The notes: generated by a model not told the origin, from the letters alone. Shown: positions 44,416-54,771, counted from the stretch's first letter. The stretch is 64,000 nt of DNA from Hyphomicrobiales bacterium (GCA_900467185.1 UBPA01000003.1:558001-622000); one strand, 5' to 3'. Numbers and translations: made by a program.

Positions 44416-46116
44416 ATGCCCGATACGGCCAGCCGGACACAATCGATGTTGCCTGACAGGCCCTGGCTTGCGTCCTATCCCGTCGGCATGCCGACGGAAA
44501 TCGCGGCCAGCCCCTACACATCCCTCGGCCATATGTTCGAGACGTCCTGCGCGAAACATGCGGATCGACCCGCCTATACCTGTATGGGCACGACGATCAC
44601 GTTCGGTGCCCTGGCCCGAACCGTCGACGCCTTCGCCGCCTATCTGCAATCGACGGGACTGAAACAGGGCGACCGCGTCGCAGTGATGATGCCGAACGTG
44701 TTGCAGAACCCGGTGACGATCTTTGCGATCCTGCGGGCAGGTCTCGTGGTCGTCAACGTCAACCCGCTTTACACGCCGCGCGAACTGGAGCACCAGCTGA
44801 AGGACAGCGGCGCGAAGGCGATCGTTGTGCTCGAAAACTTCGCCCACACCGTGGAACAGGTCGCCTCCAAGACCGCACTCCAGCACATCGTCGTCGCGTC
44901 GATGGGCGACCTGCTCGGCGCCAAGGGACTTCTCGTCAACGTCATCGTCCGCCGGGTGAAGAAGCTGGTGCCGGCCTGGTCGCTGCGCGGCCATGTGAGG
45001 TTCAACACGGCCATCGCCAAGGGCAAGCGGCTGACGCTCGCCAAACCCGAGGTCAAGGCCGCCGACATCGCGTTCCTGCAATATACCGGCGGCACGACGG
45101 GCGTTTCCAAGGGCGCCGTGCTGACGCATGCCAACCTTCTGGCGAATGCGGCGCAGATGAGCCTCTGGATCGAGACGGCGTTTGCCAACAAACCGAAGCC
45201 TAAAACTCTCGTTTTCCTCTGTGCGCTGCCGCTCTATCACATCTTCGCGCTGACGGTGAACGGGCTGATGGGGCTGGTGCTGGGCGGCCACAACATCCTC
45301 ATTCCCAATCCGCGCGACATCCCGTCGCTGGTCAAGGAATTCGGCAGCCACAAGATCACGATCTTCCCCGGCCTCAATACGCTGTTCAATGCGCTGCTGA
45401 ACAATGGTCCGTTCCGCGCGCTCGACTTCTCGTCGCTGGTGCTCACCTTCGGCGGCGGCATGGCCGTCCAGCGGCCGGTGGCGGAGCGCTGGGAAAAGGT
45501 GACGGGCTGCCCGATCAAGGAAGGCTACGGCCTGTCGGAAACCTCGCCGGTCGCCACCGCCAACCGTCTCGACCTGCCGGACTTTACCGGAACGATCGGC
45601 CTGCCATTGCCCTCGACCGAGATCGAGATCCGCAACGAGGCCGACGAGAACGTGCCGATCGGCGAGGTCGGCGAGATCTGCATCCGCGGACCGCAGGTCA
45701 TGCCGGGCTACTGGAACAAGCCGGAGGAAACCGCGCAGGCGATTTCCCGAGACGGCTTCTTCCGCACCGGCGATATCGGCCGTATGAGCGCCGACGGGCT
45801 GGTCAAGATCGTGGACCGCAAGAAGGACATGATTCTCGTCTCCGGCTTCAACGTCTTCCCGAACGAGATCGAGGAAGTGGTGATGTCCTATCCCGGCGTT
45901 CTGGAATGTGCGGCGATCGGCATTCCCGATGCGCATTCCGGCGAAGCGGTGAAGCTGTTCGTCGTCCGTCGCAACCCCGACGTGACCGAGGCCGAGATCC
46001 GCGCGCATTGCAACGACAGCCTGACCAACTACAAACGCCCGCGCATCATCGAATTCCGCGACGACCTGCCGAAGTCCAATGTCGGCAAGATCCTGCGCAA
46101 GGAATTGCGCAGCTGA
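44416..46116 (+). CDS. fadD: Long-chain fatty acid-CoA ligase
   Basis: ATG 44416 with GGGAGG upstream gives 566 residues. The adenylate-forming enzyme signatures are present: ATP loop YTGGTTGVSKGAVL (about 215), EGYGLSETSP (about 370), GWFRTGDIG-like DGFFRTGDIG, the hinge DRKKDMILVSGFNVFPNEIE, and catalytic Lys in SNVGKILRKELR near the end. It activates fatty acids to acyl-CoA for beta-oxidation or lipid recycling at the inner membrane. Only one gene of the pathway is here. Confidence 0.93.
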   Translation: MPDTASRTQSMLPDRPWLASYPVGMPTEIAASPYTSLGHMFETSCAKHADRPAYTCMGTTITFGALARTVDAFAAYLQSTGLKQGDRVAVMMPNVLQNPVTIFAILRAGLVVVNVNPLYTPRELEHQLKDSGAKAIVVLENFAHTVEQVASKTALQHIVVASMGDLLGAKGLLVNVIVRRVKKLVPAWSLRGHVRFNTAIAKGKRLTLAKPEVKAADIAFLQYTGGTTGVSKGAVLTHANLLANAAQMSLWIETAFANKPKPKTLVFLCALPLYHIFALTVNGLMGLVLGGHNILIPNPRDIPSLVKEFGSHKITIFPGLNTLFNALLNNGPFRALDFSSLVLTFGGGMAVQRPVAERWEKVTGCPIKEGYGLSETSPVATANRLDLPDFTGTIGLPLPSTEIEIRNEADENVPIGEVGEICIRGPQVMPGYWNKPEETAQAISRDGFFRTGDIGRMSADGLVKIVDRKKDMILVSGFNVFPNEIEEVVMSYPGVLECAAIGIPDAHSGEAVKLFVVRRNPDVTEAEIRAHCNDSLTNYKRPRIIEFRDDLPKSNVGKILRKELRS

Positions 46117-46139
46117 AGACGGCAGAGGGTGCAAGACGC

Positions 46140-46182
46140 CCTCGACGAATATCCCGGCGCCCGCGAAAATCGGGCGTCGAGG
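46140..46182 (+). terminator. Inverted repeat after fadD
   Basis: CCTCGACG (46140-46147) and CGTCGAGG (46175-46182) enclose a second small stem (CCCG/CGGG). The T stretch after it is weak (CTTGATTT). It is a possible terminator in the 174-base fadD-pgi gap. Confidence 0.4.
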
Positions 46183-46290
46183 CTTGATTTGCGGTGACCA
46201 AACGCACTAGCTATCGCGGCTGATAAAAACCATTGAAAGCATGTCCGGACGGACGGCCCGAGGGCTCTGCCGGAACTGCCCGAGGAGCCG

Positions 46291-47919
46291 ATGATGAAAG
46301 CGCTGGTCGAAGAGCTGAAGAGCACCGCCACCGAAACAGACGCCACCGATATCCGTGCAGCTTTTGCTGCCGATCCGCAGCGCTTCCAGCGCTTCTCCGT
46401 CACGCTCGACGACATCCTGTTCGACTATTCGAAATGCGCCGTAAACGCGCGGGTGCTCGATGGCCTCGAGGCCATCGCCAAGGCCGCACGCGTGGCTGAA
46501 AAGCGCGACGAGATGTTTGCCGGCAAACCGATCAACTTCACGGAAGGCCGCGCCGTTCTTCATCCGGCGCTGCGCAACCGTTCGAACACGCCGGTTCTGG
46601 TCGATGGCCGCGACGTGATGCCGGACGTCAATGCCGTGCTCGATGCCATGGGCGCGTTCTCCGACAAGGTCCGCAGCGGCGAACTGACAGGGGCGACCGG
46701 CAAGAAGATCACCGACATCGTCAATATCGGCATTGGCGGCTCGGATCTCGGCCCGGTCATGGCGACGCTGGCGCTGGCGCCGGAACATGACGGCCCGCGC
46801 ACCCATTTCGTCTCCAATATCGACGGCGCCCATATCGCCGACACGCTGAAGCTGCTCGATCCGGAAACCTCCCTGTTCATCGTCGCATCGAAGACCTTCA
46901 CGACGATCGAGACGATGACCAATGCCCAGACGGCGCGCGCCTTCATTGCCAAGGCGCTCGGCGAAGACGCCGTCGGTCACCACTTCTGCGCCGTCTCCAC
47001 GGCTCTCGACAAGGTCGCCGCCTTCGGCATTTCCAGCGACCGTATCTTCGGCTTCTGGGACTGGGTCGGCGGACGCTACTCCATCTGGTCGGCCATCGGC
47101 CTGCCGCTGATGATCGCCATCGGCAAGGAGAAGTTCGGGGAGTTCCTGGCCGGCGCACATGCGATCGACGAGCATTTCAGAACCGCGCCGCTGCGTCAAA
47201 ACCTGCCCATGCTGCTCGGCCTCATCGGCTACTACCACCGCAATGTGCTCGGCTATCCCTCGCGCGCCACCCTGCCTTACGATCAGCGCCTGTCGCGCTT
47301 CCCCGCCTATCTGCAGCAGCTCGACATGGAATCGAACGGCAAGGGCGTGACGCTTGACGGCACGCCGGTCGAGGGCAATTCCGGGCCGGTCGTCTGGGGC
47401 GAACCGGGCACCAACGGGCAGCACGCGTTCTACCAGCTGATCCACCAGGGCACGACAGTCATTCCGGCCGAATTCATGATCGCGGCCAATGCGCATGAGA
47501 CGACGCTGCGCCATCAGCACGACCTGCTGATCGCCAATTGCCTCGCCCAGTCGGAAGCCCTGATGAAGGGCCGCACGCTGGAAGAGGCAAAGGCCCAGCT
47601 GACGGACAAGGGCATGGACGACGCCAAGGCCGACCATATCGCGCCGCACCGCGTCTTCACTGGCAATCGCCCGTCGCTGACCATCGTCTACGACAAGCTG
47701 ACGCCGTTTGCGCTCGGCCGGCTGATCGCGCTCTACGAACATCGCGTCTTCGTCGAAGGTGCCCTGTTCAACATCAACTCCTTCGACCAGTGGGGCGTGG
47801 AGCTGGGCAAAGAGCTGGCGACGGGCCTGCTTCCCGTGGTGGAGGGCAAGGAAAGCGCCGAAGGCCATGACTCGTCGACCGTCGGCCTCGTGAAGGCGCT
47901 GCTGGCAGCCAAGGCGTAA
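46291..47919 (+). CDS. pgi: Glucose-6-phosphate isomerase
   Basis: A 542-residue enzyme interconverting glucose 6-phosphate and fructose 6-phosphate. Signatures: [32 protein letters not shown] (phosphate loop), [13 protein letters not shown] and the C-terminal [18 protein letters not shown]. Two ATGs are adjacent at 46291 and 46294; GAGGAG precedes them. In rhizobia Pgi feeds the Entner-Doudoroff pathway in reverse from fructose, fitting the nearby frc and fructokinase-like genes. Confidence 0.97.
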   Translation: MMKALVEELKSTATETDATDIRAAFAADPQRFQRFSVTLDDILFDYSKCAVNARVLDGLEAIAKAARVAEKRDEMFAGKPINFTEGRAVLHPALRNRSNTPVLVDGRDVMPDVNAVLDAMGAFSDKVRSGELTGATGKKITDIVNIGIGGSDLGPVMATLALAPEHDGPRTHFVSNIDGAHIADTLKLLDPETSLFIVASKTFTTIETMTNAQTARAFIAKALGEDAVGHHFCAVSTALDKVAAFGISSDRIFGFWDWVGGRYSIWSAIGLPLMIAIGKEKFGEFLAGAHAIDEHFRTAPLRQNLPMLLGLIGYYHRNVLGYPSRATLPYDQRLSRFPAYLQQLDMESNGKGVTLDGTPVEGNSGPVVWGEPGTNGQHAFYQLIHQGTTVIPAEFMIAANAHETTLRHQHDLLIANCLAQSEALMKGRTLEEAKAQLTDKGMDDAKADHIAPHRVFTGNRPSLTIVYDKLTPFALGRLIALYEHRVFVEGALFNINSFDQWGVELGKELATGLLPVVEGKESAEGHDSSTVGLVKALLAAKA

Positions 47920-47955
47920 ACGCCGTCCCGTCTTCAGATCGGCCCATCCGATATG

Positions 47956-47979
47956 GATCTTCCCCTGCAGGGGAAGATC
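47956..47979. repeat. Perfect 24-base palindrome after pgi
   Basis: Twelve-base arms meet without a loop: GATCTTCCCCTG and its exact complement, with a central CTGCAG. It lies 37 bases beyond the pgi stop codon. There is no T run. It may be a transcription-ending hairpin (with a few unpaired central bases), a protein-binding dyad, or both. Confidence 0.6.
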
Positions 47980-48144
47980 TCCCTACTGAAAAACGACGCC
48001 CTTCGAACAGGCAAAACTGTTGCCGCTCGGCGACACCGGCGGGGTTTCCGCTGACTTACCATTGTTTCCGGGAAACGTGATCGAATCACGCCTTGTGCCT
48101 GTACGGGCGGGGGATAGAGATCAGGTCTCACCGGGGCACTGCTT

Positions 48145-48855
48145 ATGACACCGACCGATATCGCCGATCCATTCTCGCGCCGCACCCTCCTGCTCGGCGC
48201 GCTGTCCGCGGCCGCCACGGTGGCGGGTTGCACGACCTCGACGGGCGTGCGCAGCCCGCCGGTCCCGCCCGTGATCAGCCGCCCGATCCTGCCGCCGACG
48301 GAGGAAGAGCTCGCGGTGATGTATGGCGCGGTGGAGGATGACGGCATTCTCATCCCGGCCATCCCCTATCGCGAGATCGATCCGCGCTTCTACCGCCAGC
48401 GTGTCGCCAACACGACCGGCGAGCCGGATAACACTGTCGTCGTGGATACGCCCGGCCGGTTCCTCTACATCACCGAGCCCGGCGGCACGGCCATGCGCTA
48501 TGGCGTCGGCATCGGGCGCGAAGGTTTCGCGTGGCAGGGCGAAGGCACTATCCACTGGCGCCAGCACTGGCCGCGCTGGAAGCCGCCGAACGAGATGGTC
48601 GCCCGCCAGCCGGAGCTCGCCCGCTTCTCGATCGAGAACGGCGGCATGGAGCCGGGTCTGAAGAACCCGCTCGGCGCGCGCGCCCTCTATATCTTTCAGA
48701 ACGGACAGGACACGCTCTACCGGCTGCATGGCAGCCCGGAATGGCGCTCGATCGGCAAGGCCGTGTCCTCCGGCTGCGTGCGCCTGATGAACCAGGACAT
48801 CATCGATCTCTATACGCGCGTTCCCTATCACGCACGTATCGTCGTTCATCAGTAA
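48145..48855 (+). CDS. L,D-transpeptidase (YkuD family) lipoprotein
   Basis: A 236-residue protein. The N-terminus has SRRTLLLGALSAAATVAGC, a twin-arginine-like start with a lipobox (TVAGC, Cys about 30), so it is probably a lipid-anchored periplasmic protein. The YkuD catalytic site is HGSPEWRSIGKAVSSGCVRL, with the Cys nucleophile and His/Arg partners. It would make 3-3 cross-links or attach proteins to peptidoglycan, which is prominent in polar-growing Rhizobiales. A GC-rich hairpin follows. Confidence 0.9.
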   Translation: MTPTDIADPFSRRTLLLGALSAAATVAGCTTSTGVRSPPVPPVISRPILPPTEEELAVMYGAVEDDGILIPAIPYREIDPRFYRQRVANTTGEPDNTVVVDTPGRFLYITEPGGTAMRYGVGIGREGFAWQGEGTIHWRQHWPRWKPPNEMVARQPELARFSIENGGMEPGLKNPLGARALYIFQNGQDTLYRLHGSPEWRSIGKAVSSGCVRLMNQDIIDLYTRVPYHARIVVHQ

Positions 48856-48863
48856 GATCATCG

Positions 48864-48891
48864 GCCGCGCGCCGGAGAATCGGCGCGCGGC
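48864..48891. terminator. Bidirectional hairpin between convergent genes
   Basis: GCCGCGCGCCG (48864-48874) and its perfect complement (48881-48891) with a 6-base loop, followed by ATCTTT. It separates the L,D-transpeptidase gene from the convergent kinase gene. Confidence 0.65.
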
Positions 48892-48902
48892 ATCTTTAAA
48901 CG

Positions 48903-49829
48903 TTACAGGCCGATTTCGTAGGCCCAAGGCGGATTGGCGCCGGCACGCGAGACCGTGACGGACGCCGTCTTCGCGCCGAGTGCCAGGGCCGCCTGAATGG
49001 CGTCGTCGCTGAGAGTCGCGATGGCGTCCTTCGTGAGCAGGTTGTTCATCTTCAGCGACGCGAGGACGCCGGCGTCGAACGTGTCGCCGGCGCCGACCGT
49101 ATCGACCACCGTCACCTTTTCGCCGGGCACGGACACCTTGCCGCGAACCGTATAGGCATCGGCGCCGTCGGCACCCTTGGTGATGACGACGAGCTTCGGG
49201 CCGCGGGCGAGCCAATGCCCGACCAGCGTTTCATGATCCCCCTCCTCGCCGAACCAGTCGAGATCCTCGTCCGAAAACTTGACGATGTCCGACATGGCGG
49301 CCATGCGCAGCATGCGCGCCTTATGCGCCTCGGCATCCTTGATGAAGCCGGGGCGGATGTTCGGATCGAAGGAGATCACGCGCTTGGTGTGCTCGCGCGT
49401 CATCAGCGCCTCGTAGGTCGAGCCGCAGGGCTCTGGAATGAGGCTGATGGCACCGAAATGCAGGGCCTCGCAGAAATCGCCAAGCGCCGGCAGATCCGCT
49501 TCCGTGATCATGCGGCCGGCGCTGTTTTCGTCGAAGAAGGCGTAGGTGGCCGAGCCGTTGACGAGCTTGACCACCGCGAGCGTCGTGTGCAGATCGGACG
49601 TCGCCGACGGGGCGAAATCCACATTGCTGCTCTTCAGCGTGTCGCGCAGGATATCGCCGAACATATCGCTCGACAGACCCGTAAAAAAGCCTGTGGGAAT
49701 GCCGAGGCGCCCAAGCGCGATCGCGGTGTTGAAGATCGCGCCGCCGGCATAGGGCGCAAAAGCGGGTTCGCCGAGCGTGGATTCGCGCGGGAGCATATCG
49801 ATCAGGGCTTCGCCGCAGCAGATGATCAT
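48903..49829 (-). CDS. PfkB-family carbohydrate kinase, fructokinase-like
   Basis: ATG 49829 gives 308 residues (a 12-codon upstream extension is open). PfkB signatures: GGAIFNTAIALGRLG near the N-terminus, ISFDPNIRPGF in the centre and DTVGAGDTFDAGVLASL with the catalytic Asp near the C-terminus. It resembles rhizobial fructokinases that phosphorylate cytosolic fructose. The frc import genes about 3-7 kb away and pgi just beyond support this, but substrate is inferred. Confidence 0.85.
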   Translation of the reverse strand: MIICCGEALIDMLPRESTLGEPAFAPYAGGAIFNTAIALGRLGIPTGFFTGLSSDMFGDILRDTLKSSNVDFAPSATSDLHTTLAVVKLVNGSATYAFFDENSAGRMITEADLPALGDFCEALHFGAISLIPEPCGSTYEALMTREHTKRVISFDPNIRPGFIKDAEAHKARMLRMAAMSDIVKFSDEDLDWFGEEGDHETLVGHWLARGPKLVVITKGADGADAYTVRGKVSVPGEKVTVVDTVGAGDTFDAGVLASLKMNNLLTKDAIATLSDDAIQAALALGAKTASVTVSRAGANPPWAYEIGL

Positions 49830-49898
49830 GGGCTTTCCTCTTGGGGCATTAAGCGTTGCGGTCAATGGACGTGTCGGGCGGTCGGCCTTGCGACGGGC

Positions 49899-50594
49899 TC
49901 AGCCCGCCAGGGCGGAGATGCCGCCGTGACGGCCCGACCATTCGAGCGGCGCATCGAGGAAGGCCTCGACGCTCGCCAGCGTTTCCGGATCAAACAGCTT
50001 GTCGTCACGGGCGACGGCAAGCACATTGCGCCATGTGGCGATGTTGTGGAGCGTGATGCCCTTCTTGGCCATGTTGGCGCGGCCTTCGGGAAAGATATCG
50101 TAGTAAAACAGCGCCATGCCATGATCGACCACGCCGCCTGCCGCACGGATGGCGTCGATGAAGGTGAACATGGAGACACCGGCCGTCGTCAGATCCTCGA
50201 TCACGAGGACGCGGGCACCTTCGGGCATGTGGCCCTCGATCTGGTTCGTGCGGCCATGGCCCTTCGGCGCCTTGCGCACGTAGATCATCGGCAGCGCCAG
50301 GCGCTCAGCCAGCATCGCCGCGAAGGGAATGCCCGCCGTCTCGCCGCCGGCGATCACATCGAATTTCTCGAAGCCCGCCTCGCGCATGACGGTGACGGCC
50401 GCGAAATCCATGACGGCGGAACGGATGCGCGGGTAGGAGATCAGCTTGCGGCAGTCGATATAGACCGGGCTCGCCATGCCGGAAGCCAGCTTGTAGGGCT
50501 GGTCGGCCCGGAAGTGCACCGCCTTGATCTCCCACAGCATTTTCGCCAGCAGCTCGGCCATCACGGCCTTGTCGGGGAAGGAAGTGGGGATCAT
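49899..50594 (-). CDS. pyrE: Orotate phosphoribosyltransferase
   Basis: A 231-residue type I phosphoribosyltransferase. It joins orotate to PRPP to make OMP in pyrimidine synthesis. The PRPP loop is [26 protein letters not shown], and [18 protein letters not shown] is the flexible catalytic loop. It lies downstream of pyrC with a glyoxalase-family gene in between, all on the same strand, with a 60-base gap to that gene. Confidence 0.94.
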   Translation of the reverse strand: MIPTSFPDKAVMAELLAKMLWEIKAVHFRADQPYKLASGMASPVYIDCRKLISYPRIRSAVMDFAAVTVMREAGFEKFDVIAGGETAGIPFAAMLAERLALPMIYVRKAPKGHGRTNQIEGHMPEGARVLVIEDLTTAGVSMFTFIDAIRAAGGVVDHGMALFYYDIFPEGRANMAKKGITLHNIATWRNVLAVARDDKLFDPETLASVEAFLDAPLEWSGRHGGISALAG

Positions 50595-50654
50595 GGTGCG
50601 GTTCCTCTTGATCGAAGGCTCAAAGCGTGGCGGCAGGCGGCGGCGGTTCCCGCG

Positions 50655-51038
50655 TCAGGACCTCTGCTCGCAGAAGGTGATACGGTTGGCGAAGGGATCG
50701 GTGACGGTGACCTCCAGCCCCCAGGGCACGGTGTCGAGACCCGGCTTCATATAGGCATAGTTGCGGCCGGAAAGCTCGGCCTGCAGCGCCGTCGCATCCC
50801 CAACGGGCACGAAGATGCGGGTGCCCGGCGTCGTGTCGCCGGCATGTTCGCTCAGATGCAGCCTCAGCGCATCCCGCGAGATCTGTGCATAGAGCGGCAT
50901 GTTTTCGCCGAAGCGATGCTCCCAATCCAGCGTGAAGCCGAGAAAGCCGATATAGAACTCCATCGCCTTCTCCACCGAGAAGATGCGGAAGATCGGTATC
51001 GCCGGCTTGATCCCGGCCTCAGCGCGTGCGTCAGTCAT
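50655..51038 (-). CDS. Glyoxalase/bleomycin-resistance family protein
   Basis: A 127-residue VOC-fold protein with two beta-alpha-beta modules: [22 protein letters not shown] and, at the end, [17 protein letters not shown]. It keeps GxE/TDPxxN elements typical of the bleomycin-resistance branch. Such proteins bind metals or sequester small molecules; the function here is unknown. It overlaps the 3' end of pyrC by 8 bases and precedes pyrE, so it is part of the pyr transcript. Confidence 0.82.
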   Translation of the reverse strand: MTDARAEAGIKPAIPIFRIFSVEKAMEFYIGFLGFTLDWEHRFGENMPLYAQISRDALRLHLSEHAGDTTPGTRIFVPVGDATALQAELSGRNYAYMKPGLDTVPWGLEVTVTDPFANRITFCEQRS

Positions 51039-52095
51039 GTGCTTGCTCCACGGCCCAGTGCAGCTGGAACATCGGGTCGAAGACGGTCACGGGGCCGGCG
51101 CCCGTCTCGATCTTTGCGGGATATTCCACCGGCGTGCTGCGGCGGGTGAGCGTGATCGTCTCGTCATTGACCGGCAGACCGTACCAGGTCGGGCCGTTGC
51201 GGGAGGCGAAGGCTTCGAGATTGTGAAGCGCGCCTTCCTGCTCGAACACATGGGCAAGGCAGCTCATCGTGTTGATCGAGGTATAGATGCCCGCACAGCC
51301 GCAGGCGCATTCCTTCAGCGGATCGACATGCGGAGCGCTGTCGGTACCGAGGAAGAACCGCGCGTCCCCGGAGGTCGCGGCCTTGCGCAGCGCCTGCCGG
51401 TGGACCTCGCGCTTGGCGACGGGCAGGCAGTAATAATGCGGGCGGATGCCGCCGACGAGGAGCGCATTGCGGTTGATGATCAGATGGTGCGTGGTGATCG
51501 AGCCGGCGAGGTTCGTCGCGGCACCCTTGATGTAGTCGACACCGTCCTGCGTCGTCACGTGCTCCATCGTCACCTTCAGCTCCGGCAGGCGGCGGCGCAG
51601 CGGATCGAGGACGGTCTCGATGAAGACGGCCTCCCGGTCGAAGATATCGACCTCGGGCGTGGTCACCTCGCCATGGACGCAGAGCGGCAGGCCGATCTCG
51701 GCCATGGTCTCAAGCACCGGCATGACCTTTTCGAGATCGCGAACGCCGCCATGCGAGTTGGTCGTGGCACCTGCGGGGTAGAGCTTGACCGCATGGATGA
51801 GCCCGCTGGCCTTTCCCTTGGCGACATCCGCCGCGTCCGTGTGCTCCGTGAGATAGAGCGTCATCAGGGGCGCGAAGCGGTCGCCGGCCGGTAGTGCGGC
51901 GAGAATGCGCGCGCGATAGGCCTCGGCATCTGCGGTGGTTACCACGGGCGGCACCAGATTGGGCATGATGATGGCGCGGGCGAAGTGGCGGCTGGTGTCG
52001 GGCAACACGCCCTTCATCATGTCGCCGTCGCGCAGGTGCAGGTGCCAATCGTCGGGCCGGCGGATGGTGAGGGTGGTCGTCTTGTTGTCGCTCAT
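51031..52095 (-). CDS. pyrC: Dihydroorotase
   Basis: A 354-residue, E. coli-type (class II) dihydroorotase. It closes carbamoyl aspartate to dihydroorotate. Zinc ligands are in [12 protein letters not shown], the carbamylated Lys in [17 protein letters not shown], and His in CVHGEVT and MEHVTTQDG; the catalytic Asp lies in FLGTDSAPH. First gene of the pyrC-glyoxalase-pyrE run. Confidence 0.95.
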   Translation of the reverse strand: MSDNKTTTLTIRRPDDWHLHLRDGDMMKGVLPDTSRHFARAIIMPNLVPPVVTTADAEAYRARILAALPAGDRFAPLMTLYLTEHTDAADVAKGKASGLIHAVKLYPAGATTNSHGGVRDLEKVMPVLETMAEIGLPLCVHGEVTTPEVDIFDREAVFIETVLDPLRRRLPELKVTMEHVTTQDGVDYIKGAATNLAGSITTHHLIINRNALLVGGIRPHYYCLPVAKREVHRQALRKAATSGDARFFLGTDSAPHVDPLKECACGCAGIYTSINTMSCLAHVFEQEGALHNLEAFASRNGPTWYGLPVNDETITLTRRSTPVEYPAKIETGAGPVTVFDPMFQLHWAVEQAHD

Positions 52096-52256
52096 CGTCT
52101 GCCTTTCCTCTTGCGGACATCACCGGACCCGGAGAGGTCCAAGAGCATCCGCATCGATCGCTTGCCAGGTCGCGTGCCCTGCCCTAGAGCCCGGGGCCGT
52201 GCGTTCCCGTTTGCCTCATCGGGCCACGGATGACAATGGCCTGATAGCGTTCGCGA

Positions 52257-52892
52257 TCACGGCTGCTCGAAAACCTCCAGCGTGACATCGGCCGGCCGGG
52301 AGCCGTTGCAGATGCGCTCGCCGTTCGGCAGGTCGTTGCCGTAGAGTTTCCAGCGGATGGCCTCCTCGTCGAGCCCGTAATGGATCCAGCGCTGGCGCAG
52401 GCGTTCCTCAAGCACGGCATAGGCCGGTCCGACGAAGATCGTGAGGTCGAAGAGCGGCGCGAGCCGGGTCCACGGGGCCTCGTCGAGCAGCAGGTAATTG
52501 CCCTCGGCCAGGATGAAGCGCGTCTCCGGCGCAATGGGACGGGCGGAGGCGATGGCGATCTCGCGGGAGCGGTCGAAGACCGGCACCAGCACCTCCTCGT
52601 CGCCGCGGCGCACCGCCGTGACGATATCGAGGAAACCGCGCACGTCGAAGGTTTCCGGCGCGCCCTTGCGCTTCAGAAGGCCGCGTTCCTCCAGTATGCC
52701 GTTGTCCATGTGGAAGCCATCCATGGGCAGCACCCCGGACGTCTCGCCGCGGGCGGAAAGCTCGGCATGCAACGCATCGGCCAGCGTCGATTTGCCGGCG
52801 CCTGGCGGACCGGCGATGGCGACGATGAAACGGGCGGCACCGGCCGCCCGGTCGAGAACGAGATCGGCGATCTCGCCAATGGTCCGTGTCAT
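52257..52892 (-). CDS. frcK: Uridine-kinase-like P-loop kinase of the fructose operon
   Basis: A 211-residue P-loop kinase with Walker A AGPPGAGKSTLAD, a DGFHMDN base-binding element, and lid-type RSREIAIASARP. It resembles nucleoside/uridine or phosphoribulokinase-like enzymes. In Sinorhizobium meliloti the last gene of frcBCAK is a kinase of this type and its role in fructose use is unclear. It overlaps frcA by 4 bases (ATGA), so it is coupled to the transporter. Confidence 0.85.
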   Translation of the reverse strand: MTRTIGEIADLVLDRAAGAARFIVAIAGPPGAGKSTLADALHAELSARGETSGVLPMDGFHMDNGILEERGLLKRKGAPETFDVRGFLDIVTAVRRGDEEVLVPVFDRSREIAIASARPIAPETRFILAEGNYLLLDEAPWTRLAPLFDLTIFVGPAYAVLEERLRQRWIHYGLDEEAIRWKLYGNDLPNGERICNGSRPADVTLEVFEQP

Positions 52893-53686
52893 GCCGCCAG
52901 CGCCTCGCGCGGGGGCTCCTTGGCGCCGGTCATGAAGGCCACGGCGTCCGACATCGTGTAGTCCTTCGGATTGATGACGCAGAGACGCTTGCCGAGGCGA
53001 TGAATGTGGATGCGGTCGGCCACTTCGAAGACATGCGGCATGTTGTGCGAGATGAGCACGATCGGCATGCCGCGCGAGCGCACGTCGAGGATCAGCTCCA
53101 GCACGCGCCGGCTTTCCTTGACGCCGAGAGCCGCGGTCGGCTCATCGAGAATGACGAGCTTGGAGCCGAAGGCCGCGGCGCGGGCCACGGCCACGCCCTG
53201 ACGCTGGCCGCCGGAGAGCGTTTCCACCGCCTGGTTGATGTTCTGGATGGTCATCAGGCCGAGCTCGGACAGCTTGTCGCGGGCAAACTTTTCCATGGCG
53301 CTCTTGTCGAGCATGCGGAACACGGAGCCGAGGACACCGGGTTTGCGGATCTCGCGGCCGAGGAACATGTTGTCGGCGATCGACAGCGCCGGAGACACCG
53401 CGAGGTTCTGGTAGACGGTCTCGATGCCGGCCTTCTGCGCCTCGATCGGCGATTTGAAGCTGATCAGCTGTCCGTCGAGGCGGATCTCGCCTTCGTCGGG
53501 CCTGATCGCGCCGGAGATCGCCTTGATCAGCGAGGACTTGCCGGCACCGTTGTCGCCGATGACGGCGAGGATTTCGCCCTTGTGCAGATCGAAATCCGCG
53601 TGATCGAGGGCGGTGACGCGGCCATAGCGCTTGACGAGGCCGCGGCCGGTGAGGATGGGAGCTTCGGAATAGGAGGGCGCGTTCAT
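52889..53686 (-). CDS. frcA: Fructose ABC transporter ATP-binding protein
   Basis: ATG 53686 overlaps the frcC stop (TGATG) and gives 265 residues. Walker A GDNGAGKSSLIKAI, signature TLSGGQRQGVAVARA and Walker B VILDEPTAALGVKE are present. It is a single-cassette sugar ATPase, unlike the double-cassette RbsA/XylG type, as in the Frc system. It pairs with FrcC to drive fructose, ribose or mannose import. Confidence 0.93.
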   Translation of the reverse strand: MNAPSYSEAPILTGRGLVKRYGRVTALDHADFDLHKGEILAVIGDNGAGKSSLIKAISGAIRPDEGEIRLDGQLISFKSPIEAQKAGIETVYQNLAVSPALSIADNMFLGREIRKPGVLGSVFRMLDKSAMEKFARDKLSELGLMTIQNINQAVETLSGGQRQGVAVARAAAFGSKLVILDEPTAALGVKESRRVLELILDVRSRGMPIVLISHNMPHVFEVADRIHIHRLGKRLCVINPKDYTMSDAVAFMTGAKEPPREALAA

Positions 53687-54771
53687 CAGCCGGCTACCTT
53701 TCTGATCCACTGGTCAATTGCGACGGCGGCGATGATGAGAACGCCGATCATGAGATAGGTCCACTGCGGATCCGTGCCGACGAGGCGCAGGCCGAGCTGG
53801 AAGACGCCGACGATGAGGGCGCCGAACAGCATGCCCATGATGGAGCCGCGTCCGCCGAAGAGCGAGATGCCGCCGATCACGACCGCGGTGATGGATTCGA
53901 TGTTGGCGAACTGGCCGGCGGTGGGCGAGACGGAGCCGATGCGGCCGATGAGCGCCCAGCCACCGAGCGCACAGATGACGCCGGAGATCGTGTAGACCGA
54001 AAGCAGCATGCGCTTGACGTTGACACCCGCGAGTTCGGCGGCCACCGGATCGTCGCCGACGGCGTAGAGATGCCGGCCCCAGGCGGTCTTGTTCAGCACG
54101 TACCAGAGCAGCATGACGAGCAGGATCATGGCGAAAACGCCATAGGTAAAGACGGCGCCGCCGAGACGGACGGGTTCGGCGAAGAACTTCAGAAGCGGAG
54201 CGGTCGCCTCGATGTCCTGGCTGCGGATGGTCTCGTTGGCCGAATAGAGGAAGTTGGAGGCCAGAATGATCTGCCACATGCCGAGCGTGACGATGAAGGG
54301 CGGCAGCTTCATGCGCGCGACCAGCCAGCCGTTGATCGCGCCGCAGGCGGCACCGACGGCGAAACCGCAGAGAATGGCGAGTTCCGCCGGAAGACCGTAG
54401 CGGAACACGAACTGCCCCATGACGACGGACGACAGAACCATGATGGCGCCGACCGAGAGGTCGATACCGGCCGTCATGATGATCAGCGTCTGGGCCGCAC
54501 CGATGATGCCGGTGATGGCGACCTGCTGCAGGATCAGCGTCAGGGAGAAGGCGGAAAAGAACTTGGATCCGAGGATCGAGCCGAAGACCACCAGCGACAG
54601 CACCAGCACGATCAACGGTACGGCCGAGGGCCGCGAGTGCAGGAAATGCTGGAAGTGCTGGACGGGTGTCTTGCGATCGGTGTCGAACGACGCGACCGTC
54701 TTGGAACTGCCGGACAGGACGGACTCGAAGTCCTGCGAGGGCCGCGCAGCGGCTGTTGGCTCGCTCATCAA
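53686..54771 (-). CDS. frcC: Fructose ABC transporter permease
   Basis: A 361-residue permease of the RbsC/XylH type with about ten helices. The motif EQAGVNVKRMLL-like AELAGVNVKRMLLSVYTISG and the end GGRGSIMGMLFGALIVGVFQLGL are characteristic. The first 50 residues are a polar cytoplasmic extension. It forms the inner-membrane channel for the Frc importer. A terminator-like hairpin stands between frcB and this gene. Confidence 0.93.
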   Translation of the reverse strand: MMSEPTAAARPSQDFESVLSGSSKTVASFDTDRKTPVQHFQHFLHSRPSAVPLIVLVLSLVVFGSILGSKFFSAFSLTLILQQVAITGIIGAAQTLIIMTAGIDLSVGAIMVLSSVVMGQFVFRYGLPAELAILCGFAVGAACGAINGWLVARMKLPPFIVTLGMWQIILASNFLYSANETIRSQDIEATAPLLKFFAEPVRLGGAVFTYGVFAMILLVMLLWYVLNKTAWGRHLYAVGDDPVAAELAGVNVKRMLLSVYTISGVICALGGWALIGRIGSVSPTAGQFANIESITAVVIGGISLFGGRGSIMGMLFGALIVGVFQLGLRLVGTDPQWTYLMIGVLIIAAVAIDQWIRKVAG

